Source: Prauserella shujinwangii
Lineage (GTDB): Bacteria > Actinomycetota > Actinomycetes > Mycobacteriales > Pseudonocardiaceae
Direction of reading: 5' to 3'
Assembly: GCF_003001955.1 (NCBI RefSeq)
Contig: NZ_PVNH01000003.1
Span: 372,001-436,000, forward strand
DNA: 64,000 bases
The notes under the pieces are model-generated. The model saw only the letters and a program-made list of their open reading frames with translations, made no database searches and was not told the DNA's origin. Of the stretch, positions 61,737 to 64,000 are shown in pieces. A program made the translations under genes and the position numbers. Each line of letters starts with the position of its first letter. Position 1 is the stretch's first letter.

Positions 61737-62397
61737 CGGAGGCGCCGTACTCGTCGTGCAGCCGCCACCACGTGTAGGGCGCCGTCTGGGGGGTGCCCTC
61801 CGGCGAGTCCTCCCAGGTCTCCTGCCTGCCGAGCGGGGTCAGGTCGAGGAAGGTCCAGCCGCTGCCGAGCCGCTCGACGCCCCGCCCGGTCGTGAAGTAC
61901 GTGCGGTAGACCGTGTCGCCGTCGCGGAGGAAGACGTTGAGGCCGAACCCGTCCCCGGCGTCCATGTCGTCGTTGAAGTCGTTGCCCAGCGACGAGTACC
62001 AGGGGAGCGGCCAGCCCATCCGGCGCTGGAACGGCAGGATCTCCGCGAGCGGGCCGCGCGAGACCAGCGCCATCGACGTGTCCCGGGCGTGCAGGTGCGC
62101 CAGGTGGCCGACGTTGTCGGTGAACATCGAGCACCCCGAGCAGTACTCGCCCGCGCCGTGCCACATGAAGCAGTAGGTGATGAGCTGGCGCCGCCCCTCG
62201 AACAGGTCCAGCAGGGTCGCCGGCCCGCCGGGCCCTTCGAACACGTACTCCTTGTCCACCCGGACCATGGGCAACCGCCGCCGCTCGGCGGCCAGCGCGT
62301 CCAGCTCGCGGGTGAGCCGCTTCTCCTTCGCCAGCAACGCTTCTCGCGCTTCCCGCCACTCCCCGGGCGAGACGACCCGCCGATGTGTCACGGTCAC
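61723..62397 (-). CDS. DUF899 thioredoxin-like protein
   Basis: This 224-residue protein of the DUF899 family has VVSPGEWREAREALLAKEK and the thioredoxin-fold core YCFMWHGAGEYCSGCSMF, with cysteines in CSGC. The lower part includes NVFLRDGDTVYRTYFTTGRG. The role is thought to be redox but is unproven. The GTG at 62397 follows GGAGTGACC. Confidence 0.9.
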   Translation of the reverse strand: MTVTHRRVVSPGEWREAREALLAKEKRLTRELDALAAERRRLPMVRVDKEYVFEGPGGPATLLDLFEGRRQLITYCFMWHGAGEYCSGCSMFTDNVGHLAHLHARDTSMALVSRGPLAEILPFQRRMGWPLPWYSSLGNDFNDDMDAGDGFGLNVFLRDGDTVYRTYFTTGRGVERLGSGWTFLDLTPLGRQETWEDSPEGTPQTAPYTWWRLHDEYGASVTTG

Positions 62398-62503
62398 TCC
62401 TCCGCTCCTCGCTGAGTTCCCTCAAGAAACTGATTGCCCTGACCGTAACACGGGAAGTTCCCTGAGGGAACCCATCGATCCGCGCGCGCCCGCCCGCGCG
62501 CGA

Positions 62504-62558
62504 CGCACCGAATGTGGCATCGGGTGCGCTGGACGCACCGAATGCCACATTGGGTGCG
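62504..62558. repeat. Nested palindromic repeat sharing the core of the 13584 element
   Basis: Two 25-bp arms pair at 22 of 25 positions around a CTGGA loop, and each arm by itself folds as CGCACC...GGTGCG. The centre GTGCGCTGGACGCAC is identical to that of the 13584-13636 element while the outer arms are unrelated. It lies between two minus-strand genes. Confidence 0.85.
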
Positions 62559-62576
62559 GCCAGGGGTGGGTGGCGG

Positions 62577-63632
62577 CTACCGCTCCCGGAGTGCGGGAAG
62601 GACCGACTCGCCGTAGGTCCGGAGGGTGCCGTGCGGGTTCGTACCGGACACGTTCATCAGCACGATCGCCGTCGCGCCGAGCTCCCGCAGCCCCTTGATC
62701 TTGCGGACGTGGTCCTGCGGATCGGCCGAGAACAGGCCCATCGCCTTGAACTTCAGGTCCGACACCTCCGACCGGCCGTTCTCCTGGATCCGGCCCGGCT
62801 CGTGGATGTCCTCCCGGTAGTGGTCCTTGACCAGGATCGGCTTCCACTCCCTGGCACCGTCGAGCGCCGCCTCGTCGGTGTCGTCGACCGCGGCGATGCC
62901 CTGCAGGACGATCTCGCCCGGCTCACGGCCGGCCCGCTCGCAGGAGCGCCGGTAACCCGCGATCACGGCGGGAGCCGCGGACGGATCGGCCAGCGTCCAC
63001 ACACCGTCGGCCTGCCTGCCCGCGATCTCCGCCGCCTGCTCGCCGAACGCGGACAGGAAGATCGGCGGCCTGCGGTCGGGCACCTCGTACAGTCGCGCGC
63101 CGACGGTGCGGAACCAGCGGCCCTCGAACGTCACCGTCTCGCCGTCGAGCAGGCGCCGGATGATCGTCAGCGCCTCCTCGGTGCGGCCGAGCTGCTCCGC
63201 GGGGGAGGGCCAGTCCATCCCGGCGGGAACCTCGTTCATCGCCTCACCGGAGCCCGCGGCGAGGAACGCCCGCCCCGGGTACATCGCTTCCATGGTCGCG
63301 ACCTGCTGGGCGACCACCGCCGGATGGTAGCGATGGCTGAGGCTCGTCACCGCGGGCCCGAGCGACACGCGGCTGGTCACCTGCCCGGCCGCACCCAGCC
63401 ACACCCAGGGGTTCGCGCAGTGCGCGGGCGCCGGGTCCCCCGGCTCCCACCACGGCGCCAGGTGGTCGCTGCAGCAGACCAGGTCGAACCCGGCGTCCTC
63501 GGCCTCCCGCGCCTGTCGCAGCAGATCGTTGGGTCCGAATCGTTCATGCGCGAGCGCCACTCCGTAGATGACGTCGTCGGGTTGACGCCGCCGCGCCCAC
63601 AGCACGCTTCGCACAGACTCCAGCACACTCAT
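62577..63632 (-). CDS. F420-dependent LLM-class oxidoreductase (FGD-like)
   Basis: This 351-residue TIM-barrel protein contains YGVALAHERFGPNDLLRQAREAEDAGFD, FLAAGSGEAMNE and PDRRPPIFLSAFGEQ. It belongs to the F420-dependent branch close to F420-glucose-6-phosphate dehydrogenase. The substrate is unknown. The ATG lies at 63632; the gene is monocistronic. Confidence 0.88.
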   Translation of the reverse strand: MSVLESVRSVLWARRRQPDDVIYGVALAHERFGPNDLLRQAREAEDAGFDLVCCSDHLAPWWEPGDPAPAHCANPWVWLGAAGQVTSRVSLGPAVTSLSHRYHPAVVAQQVATMEAMYPGRAFLAAGSGEAMNEVPAGMDWPSPAEQLGRTEEALTIIRRLLDGETVTFEGRWFRTVGARLYEVPDRRPPIFLSAFGEQAAEIAGRQADGVWTLADPSAAPAVIAGYRRSCERAGREPGEIVLQGIAAVDDTDEAALDGAREWKPILVKDHYREDIHEPGRIQENGRSEVSDLKFKAMGLFSADPQDHVRKIKGLRELGATAIVLMNVSGTNPHGTLRTYGESVLPALRER

Positions 63633-63699
63633 ACCGGGTGCCTACCCGCGCCCGCGCCACCCAAACAGCCCGATCCGCGCGCCGCCGGGTGTGATGAGC

Positions 63700-64000
63700 C
63701 TAGGCGGGCAGTCGCTCCCGTTGTGCACGGCGCACGTACCGCCTGGCCAGTGGCCACAGCAGGATCAGCGCGATCACCGAGTAGACCACATAGGACACCG
63801 GCCCGCCGATGAGCCCGGACAGGTCGCCCCCGGACAGCTGGAGCGCCATCCGGCCCTGCCGTTCCGCCATCGGTCCGAGGATGACCCCGATGATGAGGGG
63901 AAGCACCGGAAGGCCGAAGCGGCGCATGCCGAACCCGATGAGCCCGAGGAGCAGCAACAGGAACAGGTCGATCGCCTGGGCGTTCACGGCGTAGGCGCCC
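63700..64000 (-). CDS. Tripartite tricarboxylate transporter TctA permease, C-terminal end
   Basis: About 100 residues are visible; the frame is open to the window edge, so the gene starts outside. The segments GFGMRRFGLPVLPLIIGVILGPMAE and SGGDLSGLIG are typical of the last helices of TctA (about 500 residues when complete). It takes up carboxylates with TctB and TctC, presumably encoded upstream on the minus strand. Confidence 0.85.
   Translation of the reverse strand, partial: GAYAVNAQAIDLFLLLLLGLIGFGMRRFGLPVLPLIIGVILGPMAERQGRMALQLSGGDLSGLIGGPVSYVVYSVIALILLWPLARRYVRRAQRERLPA

Overview
The window is chromosomal DNA of a high-GC actinomycete, most likely a filamentous Pseudonocardiaceae (Amycolatopsis-like). 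This inference rests on strong G/C bias at third codon positions, frequent GTG starts, coenzyme-F420-type LLM oxidoreductases, a SigD/ShbA-type sigma factor, an SCO5389-family protein, SapA-like secreted domains, Tat and lipoprotein exports, and DosR-type boxes. No integrase, transposase, phage, CRISPR or secondary-metabolite assembly genes are visible. It reads as catabolic, secretory and regulatory chromosome rather than an island.

Region 1 (1-13.6 kb) is a hexuronate / glucuronoxylan utilisation locus. A LacI-type regulator (cut by the window edge) is followed by a lipoprotein solute-binding protein, an ATPase and two permeases. Next come a ManD-type D-mannonate dehydratase, a PfkB-family (KDG-type) kinase, an altronate dehydratase and a fructuronate/tagaturonate-type reductase. 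Nearly all these genes overlap at their stop/start codons. Facing them is a secreted GH115 alpha-glucuronidase whose promoter carries two 17-bp CGAAA/TTTCG operators. The chain would release glucuronic acid outside, import it, and convert it via mannonate to KDG phosphate. The uronate isomerase and the KDPG aldolase are not in the window.

Region 2 (13.6-19.2 kb) holds a long-chain acyl-CoA ligase and release factor 3. These are followed by a pair of dormancy-type genes: a small HPF/RaiA-like protein and a phosphoribosyltransferase-hydrolase fusion like Rv0571c. Each has a DosR-box-like sequence upstream.

Region 3 (19.2-26.1 kb) is a secretome cluster. It contains an M23 peptidase and a sialidase that share a SapA-like C-terminal domain, two divergent secreted proteins sharing an SH3-like domain around a perfect 17-bp inverted repeat, and a Tat-exported PhoD phosphatase, with a DHFR-like reductase among them.

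Region 4 (26-41 kb) is mixed. It has an SCO5389-family protein, an LLM oxidoreductase, an alpha/beta hydrolase with a divergent CGNR regulator, and a SAM methyltransferase. A frameshifted CodB-like permease lies opposite a PucR regulator, followed by a DUF1989 protein and an Old Yellow Enzyme. Then come a SigD/ShbA-type sigma factor, membrane proteins, a CapA protein, and an MmcQ/TfoX-type protein flanked by 21-bp repeat arrays.

Region 5 (39.9-46.5 kb) is an AraC-controlled operon of aldehyde dehydrogenase, two SDRs, an APC permease and MoaF, resembling monoamine catabolism loci. Region 6 (46.5-64 kb) holds a Tat amidohydrolase, a 997-residue secreted PA14 / sugar-dehydrogenase-propeller / CBM / DUF1080 protein, a TetR-MFS pair with twin operators, a LysR-SDR pair, tRNA-Lys(CTT), an L,D-transpeptidase, a Gfo/Idh/MocA oxidoreductase, an arginase-fold protein with an altered metal motif, DUF899 and LLM proteins, and the end of a TctA permease.

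Non-coding structure is rich. Perfect or near-perfect hairpins mark many 3' ends, and at least two families of intergenic palindromic repeats recur, one of which has entered the 3' end of a coding sequence.
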